56,925 bases of DNA from Anaerolineae bacterium. GTDB lineage: Bacteria; Chloroflexota; Anaerolineae; Aggregatilineales; Phototrophicaceae. The position numbers were made by a program, and so were the translations under genes. This document shows positions 42,766 to 51,903 of this stretch, piece by piece (the stretch's first letter is position 1; the number at the start of each line of letters is the position of its first letter). The DNA lies in assembly GCA_017303635.1 (NCBI GenBank), contig JAFLCG010000025.1, positions 1 to 56,925 on the forward strand. The letters are read 5' to 3'. The notes beneath the pieces were generated by a model that was not told where the DNA came from, ran no database searches, and worked only from the letters and a program-made list of their open reading frames with translations.

Positions 42766-45700
42766 TTATTGAAGGCTCGCCAGTAGGCGAGCTGCGTCGT
42801 CGTCGCTCATCCCGGCCACCTGGGCGATCAGCAGATCTTCGATCTGTGCACTCATCTGGCTGATCGTCGGGTTCTCAAAAAAACGTGCTACTGGCAGATC
42901 TATCCCAAAACGCTGGTTCACCTGATAAATGACCTGAATAGCGGGCAGCGAACTGCCGCCTAATTCAAAGAAGTTGTCATGAATACCAATCTGAGCGAGG
43001 TTAAGGGCCTTTGACCAGATCACCGCCAACTGAGTCTCCAAGGGCGTTTCCGGCGCCTGATAAGCCGAAGCTAGTTCTGGGCGGTCGGCCTGTGGATCAG
43101 GGAGGGCCGTACGGTCGATTTTGCCGTTGCGGGTTAGCGGCAGCGAGTCCAGGCGAATGAAATAACTTGGCAGCATGAACTCAGGCAGATGCTGACTGAG
43201 ATACCCCCGCATGTCTGAACTGGTCAATGAACCTTCTGCTACATAGTAGGCAGCCAGCCGCTTCGCTGAGGGGTCGTCACTCAGATTCGGCTCCGTGTAG
43301 CCGATCTCCTGCATCATGCGCTTGACCTGCGTCTCATCAATTATGTCATTCAGTTCATCCAGCGCCTCGTCCCGCTGCTTGTGCCCCATGCGGACATCCC
43401 AGCTATAGGGTAAGGCGTAGTTATGATAGCCGCGCTGTTTCTTGTGCAGGTAAATGCCCAGGTCATTGATCAGACAGTTGGTTGAGCGCCCGGTGTCCGA
43501 AGGCCGCACCCAGGGAACGTATTGGTCGAGAAAAGCGTACAGATCGCCTAGCGCAACATCGCAGTAACGGTAGAAGTCAATGAACTGAATATCCTCAAAC
43601 AGCGCGTCGCTGCGGAAGGCGTCCACATCCAACTCGCGGGAGATGACATCATCCCGACGGTGATATGCTTTACGGGCTGCCAATATTGATCTGTCGATCT
43701 CCTCGACGTTGAAGTTCGGATCCTGAAAGACTTCCGGCGTGAGGCGAGTCTCAAAGAATTGCCCACGAGAAAGCCCGGTGACAATGTACCGAATCCCCTT
43801 CTCTCGTGCCAGATTGACCGCCAATGTATAAATGGTTTTGAAGCAGCCATTACATACATTGGCGAATTGCTTCAGGCTATCGACAAAGATGGCATTCATG
43901 GCTGGCGTCTTGCCGAAGATATGGTCCACCTTTAAGGTCGCCGCAACTCGCCGGATATTGGCCTTTGCCTGTTCGGAAATATAACCGTTATCCAGTGTGA
44001 AGGTCAGTACTTTTAAACCGGCGGCCACCAACTGCGCCACCATATAGGTGCTGTCTTTACCACCACTGAACAGCGCCACACAGTCGTAATCTCCGTTGCG
44101 TCCTGCTTTCATCTGTTCGAATAGTGCCTGAAGCTCGGTCATCGGCTTAAAATAGGCCTGTGCCCGATCCTTATAGCTGTCATAGGCCCGGCAGAGGTGA
44201 CAAACACCCTGGTCGTCATAACTCGCACCGGGGAAGTTGGAGGCTAAGCCGCAGCGCGTACAGTACTGCAAGTCGCCTTCTGGAGTAGCGCGGTGGGTAT
44301 GCACCACGGTGACGACGCTCTCTTTGATCTGCGGGTGCGCCGCCAACCGGGACTCGATCTCGCCCAGTTCGATTCGCGCCCCACCGACCTTCACCTGATG
44401 GTCAGCCCGTCCCAGAAATTCCAGCTTCCCACCCGTCGTCCAGCGCGCAAGGTCGCCCGTTTTGTACAGGCGTGTCCCCGCTTTGAACGGATTAGTGATG
44501 AAGCGTTCCGCCGTCAAGTCCGGGCGGTTGAGGTAGCCCCGTGCCAACCCATCACCACCAATATACATCTCGCCAATGACGCCTGTTGGGACCGGGTTGA
44601 GATGAGCATCCAGCACATAAATCTGTGCGTTGGCAACTGGCAGACCCACCGGTACCGAAAGTGCCGACTCCGCCGGATCAAAGCGCTGGATCATGCAACC
44701 GACTGTCGCCTCGGTCGGGCCATATTCGTTGTAAATCGCGACTTGATGATTAAATGCTGCGCTGATCGATCGGGCTAGTTCGGTCTTGAAGTCCTCGCCA
44801 CCGACGATGAAGGTTTTGATGCGCGTCCGGCTGAAATCCATCGCGCGGATCAACGTCAGATGTGCCGGGGTCAGCTTGATCACATCGACTGCGCCTTCTT
44901 CAATCACCTTGAGGATGGACATCCCCCGCACACCGCTTTCTTCCGGGTAGACCACAATCTGCCCGCCGGTGATAAGGGGAGTGAAGATCGACGTCACGGT
45001 GAGGTCAAATGACAGTGAGGAAAACAATGGGAAATCCCGCACCTGATCATCAAGATACTGCCCTCGCGCCCACCAGATGTAATTTACCAGCGAGCGATGC
45101 TCGATCATCACGCCTTTGGGTTTGCCGGTGGAGCCCGAGGTGTACAGGATATAGGCCAGATCTTCAGGCTTGGCGGCAGGGGAGGGATCATCGGTTTCCG
45201 ACTGTCCCAACGAATCCTGCGTGAGTATTCGAGCCTTTAAGCCGGCAAATTTGGCCTGCAAGTGAGCCTGAGTCAGGAAGATGGATTCCTGACCGAAATC
45301 ATCCAGAATCACCTGAGCGCGTTCTGGCGGGTAGGTTGGGTCAATGGGCACATAGGCCCCACCCGCCTTCAATACACCCAGGATGGCAATCACTACCTCC
45401 AGCGAATGTTCCATGCTGAGAGCAACCGGCATACCTGGGCGAATTCCCATTCCACGCAGGTGATGTGCCAGTCGATTTGCCTGGGCATTTAGTTCGGAAT
45501 AAGTTAGGGCAGTTGCCCCTAAGCTTACCGCCGGAGCCTCCGGTGTGCGGGCAGTCTGTGCCTCAAACAAGTGTATGATCGTCTTGTCAGCCGGATAATC
45601 CGCCGCTGTCTGGTTGAAAGTCTCTACCAATCGGATGTGTTCATCCGCAGTCAGCAAACCCACTCCTTGAAGCGGTTGCTCGCGGTTATCCAGGAACGCA

Positions 45701-47010
45701 TCCACTACCCGCAAGAAGTGTTGAATAGCAAGTTCACGCTGCGGTTCGGTGAAGACCTGGGTATTAAAATCAAAGTGCAGTTTGTAGCTACCGGTGCCGT
45801 TAAAATCGTGAATTTGCAACCGTAGCGCGTGATCACGATCGCCATAACCCGAATGAACCCATTCAATTTCTGGTTGCATCCCGGCAAAGGGCGGGAAAGT
45901 CACATTGACGAAGTTGAGCAGTACTTCATACGCTCGGTTATATTCAGCGCGACTGGTGCCCGGCAGTGCATAGCGCAGTACGTTCAAGCTCTCCTTCATG
46001 ACCTTTTGCAGCAGGCTCATGAAAGTGTCGTCTTCCGCCACATCCAACCGCAGCGAGCAGACCTCGATAAAGACGCCAATCGTCTCCTTGAAGGCAGGGG
46101 TAGGGCGGTTATGGAACGGCGATCCGAGTGTGATCTGCTGACTTCCACTGATGCGGTGCAGATACGCGGTGAACAACATTACCAACACGTTGTACATCGA
46201 CAGCTCTGCGTTGAGAATTTGAATGCCTTTTTCACCGGAGATAGCCTTCAGACGGGCTGTGCGTTCTGCGCCCAGATCACACACCATACGCTCGGTGCGG
46301 TGAGTAGGAGTACGCGGAATGCGGTCATAGAACGTCAGCGACGGTGTCGGCGTCGCCAATTTATCGGCCCAGTAGCCTTCAGCTTTGGCGAAGGCAGCCG
46401 ACTCGCGGAAGCTGCGCTCATGACGCACATAATCCACATAACCGGGCATTGCGGTAACGATGTTCGTACTGGCATCTGTTACGCCTATCGCCTGTTCATA
46501 TAGCGCCGCCATCCGTCGGTAAACCAGCAAGAACGACCAGCCATCGGTGATGAGATGATGCTGGTTCAGATACCAGATGAAGTGCGCCTCACCAAGCTGC
46601 ACCAGCGCTGTATCAAATAGCCGCTTACCGTTATCATGCAGGCGGGTGCGACGGGCTTCCAGCCAGACCTGATAGGCCCTCACCGGGTCATTCTCCCCAC
46701 GCAGATCAACCCATTCCAGTCGATATGGCAGGGAGTCCAATACTCGCTGTTGCGGCACCCCATCCACTTCCTCAATGATGGTGCGCAGGGCGTCACTGCT
46801 GGCGACCAACGTCGCCCATGACTGCTGAAATGCCTCCACATCCAGTACCGCCTCAAACCGGAAGGTCTGGATCATGTTGTACAGCGGGGCATCCGGGGCC
46901 AGAGTCTGCCCCAACCAGATCAGGAACTGGCTGCGCGTAAGATTACTTTGTGCTGCCAGATCGCTGTTATTGGTTTTAATGATGTCTTTTTCAATGACCA
47001 TATTGCTCAA
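42766..47010 (-). CDS. NRPS1: C-A-T module with a PP-loop ATPase domain inserted in the A domain (1414 aa)
   Basis: The C domain (~20-450) has HHLITDG at 151-157. The A domain (~465-910) has A3 YTSGSTGKPKG, FDLT, NEYGPTEAT, YKTGDLARW and A8 VGGARIELGEIE. At ~912-1247 the A domain is interrupted by ~335 residues, then resumes with KRLAAYYV (Lys1250), A9 LPEFMLP and A10 NGKIDR. The insert has CxxC-x16-CxxC (Cys917, 920, 937, 940), the PP-loop SGGKDS (982-987) and CNGC (Cys1053, 1056), matching the PP-loop/AANH superfamily (WbpG-type amidotransferases, TtuA-type thiolases). The carrier domain has Ser1354. Specificity residues in GrsA numbering read D-L-T-K-I-G-E-V-G, close to the Asn code. It should load asparagine and perhaps modify it by ATP-dependent chemistry. 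Domain calls are firm; the reaction is inferred. Confidence 0.92.
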   Translation of the reverse strand: MSNMVIEKDIIKTNNSDLAAQSNLTRSQFLIWLGQTLAPDAPLYNMIQTFRFEAVLDVEAFQQSWATLVASSDALRTIIEEVDGVPQQRVLDSLPYRLEWVDLRGENDPVRAYQVWLEARRTRLHDNGKRLFDTALVQLGEAHFIWYLNQHHLITDGWSFLLVYRRMAALYEQAIGVTDASTNIVTAMPGYVDYVRHERSFRESAAFAKAEGYWADKLATPTPSLTFYDRIPRTPTHRTERMVCDLGAERTARLKAISGEKGIQILNAELSMYNVLVMLFTAYLHRISGSQQITLGSPFHNRPTPAFKETIGVFIEVCSLRLDVAEDDTFMSLLQKVMKESLNVLRYALPGTSRAEYNRAYEVLLNFVNVTFPPFAGMQPEIEWVHSGYGDRDHALRLQIHDFNGTGSYKLHFDFNTQVFTEPQRELAIQHFLRVVDAFLDNREQPLQGVGLLTADEHIRLVETFNQTAADYPADKTIIHLFEAQTARTPEAPAVSLGATALTYSELNAQANRLAHHLRGMGIRPGMPVALSMEHSLEVVIAILGVLKAGGAYVPIDPTYPPERAQVILDDFGQESIFLTQAHLQAKFAGLKARILTQDSLGQSETDDPSPAAKPEDLAYILYTSGSTGKPKGVMIEHRSLVNYIWWARGQYLDDQVRDFPLFSSLSFDLTVTSIFTPLITGGQIVVYPEESGVRGMSILKVIEEGAVDVIKLTPAHLTLIRAMDFSRTRIKTFIVGGEDFKTELARSISAAFNHQVAIYNEYGPTEATVGCMIQRFDPAESALSVPVGLPVANAQIYVLDAHLNPVPTGVIGEMYIGGDGLARGYLNRPDLTAERFITNPFKAGTRLYKTGDLARWTTGGKLEFLGRADHQVKVGGARIELGEIESRLAAHPQIKESVVTVVHTHRATPEGDLQYCTRCGLASNFPGASYDDQGVCHLCRAYDSYKDRAQAYFKPMTELQALFEQMKAGRNGDYDCVALFSGGKDSTYMVAQLVAAGLKVLTFTLDNGYISEQAKANIRRVAATLKVDHIFGKTPAMNAIFVDSLKQFANVCNGCFKTIYTLAVNLAREKGIRYIVTGLSRGQFFETRLTPEVFQDPNFNVEEIDRSILAARKAYHRRDDVISRELDVDAFRSDALFEDIQFIDFYRYCDVALGDLYAFLDQYVPWVRPSDTGRSTNCLINDLGIYLHKKQRGYHNYALPYSWDVRMGHKQRDEALDELNDIIDETQVKRMMQEIGYTEPNLSDDPSAKRLAAYYVAEGSLTSSDMRGYLSQHLPEFMLPSYFIRLDSLPLTRNGKIDRTALPDPQADRPELASAYQAPETPLETQLAVIWSKALNLAQIGIHDNFFELGGSSLPAIQVIYQVNQRFGIDLPVARFFENPTISQMSAQIEDLLIAQVAGMSDDDAARLLASLQ

Positions 47011-47062
47011 TCACACGCTACTCTTGAACCGGTACTCAGCACACTGCGTTGCAACTTCTTCA

Positions 47063-47311
47063 CTATCCACTGACAACTTTCGCGCCCAGGTAAGCAGCCA
47101 TGGCGTTCACAGTGCCAAAGTTCTCGATAGTGATCTCGCCTGGAGGGATGTTCACCCCGGTCTGCTCTTCGAGGAAGCCGATCAGCCGCACCACGCCGAG
47201 CGAATCAACCAGGCCGCTCAGCAGCAAATCATCATCATTGCCCAATGCCAATCCTGGCTGTCCAGCCAATTCAACGATGATGAACTGCTTGATCTGTTCT
47301 TTGATATCCAT
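47063..47311 (-). CDS. Free-standing peptidyl carrier protein (82 aa)
   Basis: A four-helix carrier protein with LVDSLGVV, Ser37 being the phosphopantetheine site. A stand-alone carrier next to a stand-alone A domain and an acyl-CoA-dehydrogenase-like enzyme is the PltL/RedO/AnaD arrangement, so it probably carries prolyl and then oxidised prolyl as the starter unit for NRPS1. AAGGATAGGG precedes the ATG. It lies 12 bases from the membrane-protein gene and 52 bases before NRPS1. Confidence 0.9.
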   Translation of the reverse strand: MDIKEQIKQFIIVELAGQPGLALGNDDDLLLSGLVDSLGVVRLIGFLEEQTGVNIPPGEITIENFGTVNAMAAYLGAKVVSG

Positions 47312-47323
47312 ACCACCCTATCC

Positions 47324-48061
47324 TTAAGCCTGTTGTGAACCTGCATCCGCAGGCTGCTGTGAAATCCGTTGTTGCTTACGCCGGGTAGCTATAAACCCGA
47401 CAAACTGAATAAGTAAGATACTCAACATCATGCCCATGAAAACAAGCCGTACCACCCGTTCGCGATTTTCCGCTCGATGCATGGCAAACCCGTGCACAAA
47501 GATCAGCGCCATCACCGTATAGAGCAGTCGTTGTAGATTTTTCCAGCGGCTCATGCCCAACCGCCGCATCATCACATCATTGGAAATGCCAAGCAGCAGA
47601 AGTAGGATAGCGACTTGGAGCAGTCCCACATAATATGCCAGGCCGAACCAGCCATCCTGCAACACCCAGCCACTGCCCGTATCTTTGAGGAACAAGGTCC
47701 AAACCTGAAAATTCTCGATATGAATACTGGCCCCGAAAACCACATGGACCAACGCGAGCAGCCCGGCCCAGATGCCAATATCGCGCCGCAGGTAACTATG
47801 CGGTGGAGTCGGTCGGTGGCGGAGCGCATTCACTGGGCCTATAGCCAGCGTGATTCCCAAAAAAATCACTGCTGTGTAGGCCAGGGCCATGCTCACTCGC
47901 CACTCGAAGCTAGCGGACTTTGTGCCGTAACTGTGATCCAGCCACATTTCGGTGGAAAGCCCGAAGATCAGGTAGAACAACAGAACACAACCGGCAGCAA
48001 TCAACGCCAATTGCCAATGCCGCTGACGGCGTTTAGGTGGCAGGGATAGAATAGCTCTCAT
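47324..48061 (-). CDS. Ferric-reductase-like/cytochrome b-type membrane protein (245 aa)
   Basis: About six membrane helices, with conserved histidines in helices (LVHVVFG, ...LIFVHGFAMHR) that suit heme ligation, and the MsrQ-like sequence GMSRWKNLQRLLY. It resembles the ferric-reductase-like transmembrane domain family. Placed between the free A domain (6 bases) and the free carrier (12 bases), it is co-transcribed with the starter-unit genes. It may pass electrons, for example to reoxidise FADH2 of the dehydrogenase, or serve an unrelated redox or export role; the sequence cannot decide. Confidence 0.7.
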   Translation of the reverse strand: MRAILSLPPKRRQRHWQLALIAAGCVLLFYLIFGLSTEMWLDHSYGTKSASFEWRVSMALAYTAVIFLGITLAIGPVNALRHRPTPPHSYLRRDIGIWAGLLALVHVVFGASIHIENFQVWTLFLKDTGSGWVLQDGWFGLAYYVGLLQVAILLLLLGISNDVMMRRLGMSRWKNLQRLLYTVMALIFVHGFAMHRAENRERVVRLVFMGMMLSILLIQFVGFIATRRKQQRISQQPADAGSQQA

Positions 48062-48067
48062 ACTTGG

Positions 48068-49663
48068 TTATCCACCTGCACCATCCAACGCGACCAGCGC
48101 CTGTTCCTTCAGCGCACGTCGGTCGATCTTGCCGCTGGTCGTACGTGGGAAATCGCTCATTAGGAGGATTTTCTCTGGTACTGCATACGGCGGCAGATGC
48201 GTCGCTAGATGACCTTTCAGTTCCATAGCCGTGACTGCTGCCCCTGGCTTAAGAATTACAACCGCCTCGATCACTGCATTCCCGTCTGCCAGTGGCAGAG
48301 CATAGGTGGCATTCTCATCTACCTGTGGATGCCGGGAAAGCGCTGTTTCGACTTCATCCAATTCAACCCGGTAACCGCGAATTTTTACCTGTCGGTCTTT
48401 GCGGCCCAGGAACAGCAATTCACCATCCGGTAGTTCCTGCACCAGATCGCCTGTACGGTAAAAAATGTCCTCCAGATAACCGAGCGTTTTCCGCCGATAG
48501 AAACCGCGCTCTGTCAGATCAGGTCGCCCCCAGTAACCACGCATCATCGTCGGCGTGCGAACGAGTAACTCTCCCACCTCGCCCGGCTGAACAGGCTGAT
48601 CATTTTCGTCAACGACTAATCCTTCAGAATTGGCCCAGACGCGCCCAATTGGAACCTGTTCGTCTTTATCCTCTGGCTGCGGTGGAACATGGTAGAACGT
48701 ACACTGATTGACTTCCGCTGGGCCATAAACATTACTAAAGCGCGTCTGTGGCAGACGCTGCATCAGTGCCCGTAGGTGCTTGGGGGTGAATGGTTCGCCG
48801 CCGAACAGAACCCAGCGAAGGGCGCTCCAGTCACGTTCCGCCATCACACCGTTGAGCAACATCTGGATGAGTGCAAATGGTACCGAATACCAGATGGTCA
48901 TCCGTTCATCCTGCACCAGTTTTGAAAGGCTGGCGGGCAGCTTGGTATAAGCTTCCGGGATGATAATGGTCGTTGCCCCACACAACGGCCCGCTGAAATA
49001 ATCAAACGTAGACATGTCGAAGTGCAGTGGCGAGTGGTTGCTGAGGCGGTCTTGATGGGTTACCCCGTAGACATCCGCCGCCATCTTCGCATAGCTCAGG
49101 CCACTGTAGTGGGTGTGCATCATGCCCTTGGGCTTGCCGGTCGAACCGGAGGTGTACATGATGTAAGCCAGATCGTGCTCCATCAAGTTCAGCGCGGGTG
49201 CAGATCCAGAAGGCAGACTATTGACTGCTTCCCACGTCACTGAGCGCACAGATGTCTCGGTCAGTGCCAAACCCACCACACATTCCAGACCAGGGCATTC
49301 AGAGATCAATTCCTGAATTGATTTGGCCTTCGGTGGATGGCTGACGATATGCCGGATACCACAGTCCTCGATGACCAGCTTCAATCGGGAAATCGGTGCC
49401 AGCGGATCCAGAGGCACATAGGCCGCGCCTGCTTTCATAATCCCATAAATGGCAACGGCCGATTCCAGGCTTTTATTCAGGTAAATACCAACTCGATCCC
49501 CTTTGCGAACTCCCTGAACACTCAGCAGTCGCGCCAACTTATCTGTCCGGCGAGCGAGTTCCGCATAGGTTATCCCCTGACCGTTGAAGCGCATCGCCTC
49601 ATGGTCAGGATATTTGTCGGCAGACTGATCAACCGCCTGAGGCAACAGATAAATCATGTTCAC
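48068..49663 (-). CDS. Stand-alone adenylation enzyme, PltF-like prolyl-AMP ligase (531 aa)
   Basis: A full A domain without C or T: A3 YTSGSTGKPKG, A4 FDMSTFDYF, A5 VYGPAEVNQCT, A7 YRTGD, A8 GRKDRQVKIRGYRVELDEVE, A10 SGKIDRR. The VYGPAEVNQCT signature and overall length are those of PltF/RedM/AnaC proline-activating enzymes. GrsA-numbered residues read D-M-F-Y-L-G-V-Q-C, sharing Asp, Tyr, Leu and the final Cys with the PltF-type code as I remember it. It should load L-proline (or a close imino acid) onto the free carrier at 47063. Its ATG overlaps the stop of the dehydrogenase gene by 4 bases. Confidence 0.87.
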   Translation of the reverse strand: MNMIYLLPQAVDQSADKYPDHEAMRFNGQGITYAELARRTDKLARLLSVQGVRKGDRVGIYLNKSLESAVAIYGIMKAGAAYVPLDPLAPISRLKLVIEDCGIRHIVSHPPKAKSIQELISECPGLECVVGLALTETSVRSVTWEAVNSLPSGSAPALNLMEHDLAYIMYTSGSTGKPKGMMHTHYSGLSYAKMAADVYGVTHQDRLSNHSPLHFDMSTFDYFSGPLCGATTIIIPEAYTKLPASLSKLVQDERMTIWYSVPFALIQMLLNGVMAERDWSALRWVLFGGEPFTPKHLRALMQRLPQTRFSNVYGPAEVNQCTFYHVPPQPEDKDEQVPIGRVWANSEGLVVDENDQPVQPGEVGELLVRTPTMMRGYWGRPDLTERGFYRRKTLGYLEDIFYRTGDLVQELPDGELLFLGRKDRQVKIRGYRVELDEVETALSRHPQVDENATYALPLADGNAVIEAVVILKPGAAVTAMELKGHLATHLPPYAVPEKILLMSDFPRTTSGKIDRRALKEQALVALDGAGG

Positions 49664-50805
49664 AACCCCAGAAAACGAGCGATGATATTCCGCTGGATGT
49701 CCGAGGTGCCACCATAAACTGGCCCGGCCACGGCATCGCGCAGGTCGCGCTCGATTTCATATTCGGTCAGGTAGCCACGACCGCCGTGCACCTTGATTGC
49801 GTCCATGCTCGACTCCACAAAGGCATCCCCTAGGTACAGGTTCGCCAATGCCGAGTCCATCATCGTGCTGCTGCCGTTGGCCTTAGCCCAGGCTGCCCGG
49901 TAGGTGATAAGCCGTGCCAATTCCAGCCGCAGTTTCATTTCCGTGATACGATGGGAAACCGCTTGGAACTTGCCAATCGGCTGGCCGAACTGCTGACGTT
50001 CCCGTGCGTACTTGATGGCGGTTTCCAATTGGTGTTCCATCGCCCCGATTTGGCTGGCGAGGATGCAAGCCCGTTCATACTCTTGTGAGCTGCTGAAAAT
50101 GCTGCCGCCTGCGCCTTCTGCCCCGATACGGTTCTCTTCTGGGACGAAGCAATTCTCAAAAACGAACTGCCCAATAGGTACCGTCCGCAGTCCCATCTTC
50201 TCTTGCACCGGCAATTGCTGGAAGCCTGGCATCCCTTTTTCGACGATAAAGACACTCAGACCCCATTTGCCTTTGGTGGGGTCGGTGCTGGCAAAAATGA
50301 TGGCAAAATCGGCAATCGGGCCGAAGGTGATGAGCATCTTCTGCCCATTGAGCAGGTAGCCACTCTCCGTTTTGGTCGCAGTGGTTTTGGCGCTGTAGGC
50401 ATCCGAGCCGCTGCCCGGCTCTGTCATGGCGTAGGCACCAATCTGCTCGCCCCGGATCAACGGTGGCAAGTATTTCTGCTTTTGTGCTTCGGTTGCGTGT
50501 TCCAGCAACGCTGGTTGGGTGCTCCACATTTGGGCATTGAGTGCAAAGGTCAGGCCATTATCTCTGCAGCCATAACCAAGTGCTTCCAGTGCCAGAGTCG
50601 TTGTCAGCAGATCATATCCAGAACCGCCGTAAGCTTTTGGCATGAACCAGCCCAATACACCAAATGCGCCACACTTGCGCCATAGGTCAGGGGAAAAACT
50701 ACCTTCCCGGTCCCGCTGGCGTACATCCGCATTCAATTCTCGTTGAGCGAAGTCGACAACCTGCTTCTTAAGAGCTATTTGCTCCGGCGACCAACTGAAA
50801 TCCAT
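49660..50805 (-). CDS. Acyl-CoA-dehydrogenase-type flavoenzyme, PltE-like prolyl-PCP oxidase (381 aa)
   Basis: Full-length acyl-CoA dehydrogenase fold: flavin-binding AYAMTEPGSGSDA (~124-136), the helix QEYERACI, and the C-terminal YGGTSDIQRN. The usual catalytic Glu of YEGT is Gly here, while Glu244 in QEYERA can serve as base; this shift is known for isovaleryl-CoA dehydrogenase and for the prolyl-carrier oxidases RedW/PltE. It should oxidise prolyl-S-PCP to a pyrrolinyl- or pyrrole-2-carbonyl-S-PCP. It lies between the cyclodeaminase gene (27 bases) and the free A-domain gene (4-base overlap). Confidence 0.88.
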   Translation of the reverse strand: MDFSWSPEQIALKKQVVDFAQRELNADVRQRDREGSFSPDLWRKCGAFGVLGWFMPKAYGGSGYDLLTTTLALEALGYGCRDNGLTFALNAQMWSTQPALLEHATEAQKQKYLPPLIRGEQIGAYAMTEPGSGSDAYSAKTTATKTESGYLLNGQKMLITFGPIADFAIIFASTDPTKGKWGLSVFIVEKGMPGFQQLPVQEKMGLRTVPIGQFVFENCFVPEENRIGAEGAGGSIFSSSQEYERACILASQIGAMEHQLETAIKYARERQQFGQPIGKFQAVSHRITEMKLRLELARLITYRAAWAKANGSSTMMDSALANLYLGDAFVESSMDAIKVHGGRGYLTEYEIERDLRDAVAGPVYGGTSDIQRNIIARFLGL

Positions 50806-50832
50806 AGCAAGCCCTTTGAATAGTGTATGGCA

Positions 50833-51903
50833 TCATGATTGACTGTTATGGTGATAGGTCGGACTGGCAAAGTGATATGGATCGCGGGGATCTCGGGAAA
50901 CACTTTCCAATTCAATCGCCATCCCCAGCCCCAACTCCCCGGCGTAATCAAGCAACAGATCCATAGCGATCTGATCTTCCAGCGCCCAGCCTGTTGAGTC
51001 AAACACGCTTGACATCTGTTGGGCATAGGCGTACTTCTCTGGCTGCTGAATGACATCAACCAGCGAACCACCGATCTGTTCCGGGAGCAACCGCTGGCAC
51101 TCTCCCTCCTTAAAAGCTTGTTCGGGAAAATCCGGGCAAACAAAACTGCGCTGGAGCAGCGTCAAAGGTACTTCAAACTTGCCAGGGAAATCCGCCCCCA
51201 CCGCATTAACATGCAGATGGGGCTTCAAATCCCGATCGTGAAAAACCTCGCCTGCGCCGATCTCGACCGAGGTGGCGGTACAAATGACATCGGCATCACT
51301 GGCTAAACGGCTCAAGCCACTACCATCGACCGGGGTGACTTCCAGATTGAGGAATTCAACCCGAGCGCTGAAACTGCGCGTTACCATGGGATCAACGTCA
51401 TAGACCATCACATGGTCGATCTCAAACACGCGGGAGAGCGCATGCAGTTGGGAAACCGCCTGTGCCCCAGCTCCGATTAATCCAACCACGCGGCTATCTG
51501 GGTGCATCAGGGCACGGGTCGCAATGGCAGAAGCTGCTCCGGTTCGCAAGGCAGTCAAAAAAGTGGCATCGGCCAACCCGACCAAATGTCCGGTATGGGT
51601 ATCGTAGCTGCTTACTGTGGAGAGGATGGTAGGCAATCCATTGCGGGTCGGATTGGAGGGGTGATAGCCGACCACCTTAATGGCGACAGCTGCCTTATGC
51701 TGCATAACCGGCATCCACTCCAGAAGCCCCAAATAAGGGTTGTGATAGGTGAAGCCGGAACGAGCCGGAATGCTGTAACAGGCTGCATCAAACTGACGAA
51801 AGGTGGTCGTCAGGCGGGAGATCATCGCATCCATTAGATGATCTAAACCGACCTTTTGAACGATGATGCGAATGTCCTGCGCAGGAATAATAAATGTCTT
51901 CAT
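50833..51903 (-). CDS. Ornithine cyclodeaminase/mu-crystallin family enzyme (356 aa)
   Basis: A Rossmann NAD-binding region GLIGAGAQAVSQLHAL (~141-156) follows an N-terminal substrate domain with AVAIKVVG and NPTRNGLPTILS, typical of ornithine cyclodeaminases. These convert L-ornithine to L-proline with release of ammonia; relatives make pipecolate, reduce cyclic imino acids, or act as SbnB. Placed directly before the PltE/PltF-like genes, the simplest reading is a dedicated proline supply. A 109-base gap upstream may hold a promoter, so this could be the first gene of the NRPS transcript. Confidence 0.82.
   Translation of the reverse strand: MKTFIIPAQDIRIIVQKVGLDHLMDAMISRLTTTFRQFDAACYSIPARSGFTYHNPYLGLLEWMPVMQHKAAVAIKVVGYHPSNPTRNGLPTILSTVSSYDTHTGHLVGLADATFLTALRTGAASAIATRALMHPDSRVVGLIGAGAQAVSQLHALSRVFEIDHVMVYDVDPMVTRSFSARVEFLNLEVTPVDGSGLSRLASDADVICTATSVEIGAGEVFHDRDLKPHLHVNAVGADFPGKFEVPLTLLQRSFVCPDFPEQAFKEGECQRLLPEQIGGSLVDVIQQPEKYAYAQQMSSVFDSTGWALEDQIAMDLLLDYAGELGLGMAIELESVSRDPRDPYHFASPTYHHNSQS

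Noticed and set aside
47324..48061. Calling the membrane protein MsrQ
   Set aside because: There is no adjacent MsrP gene, and the context is a peptide cluster; only the fold-level resemblance is supported.
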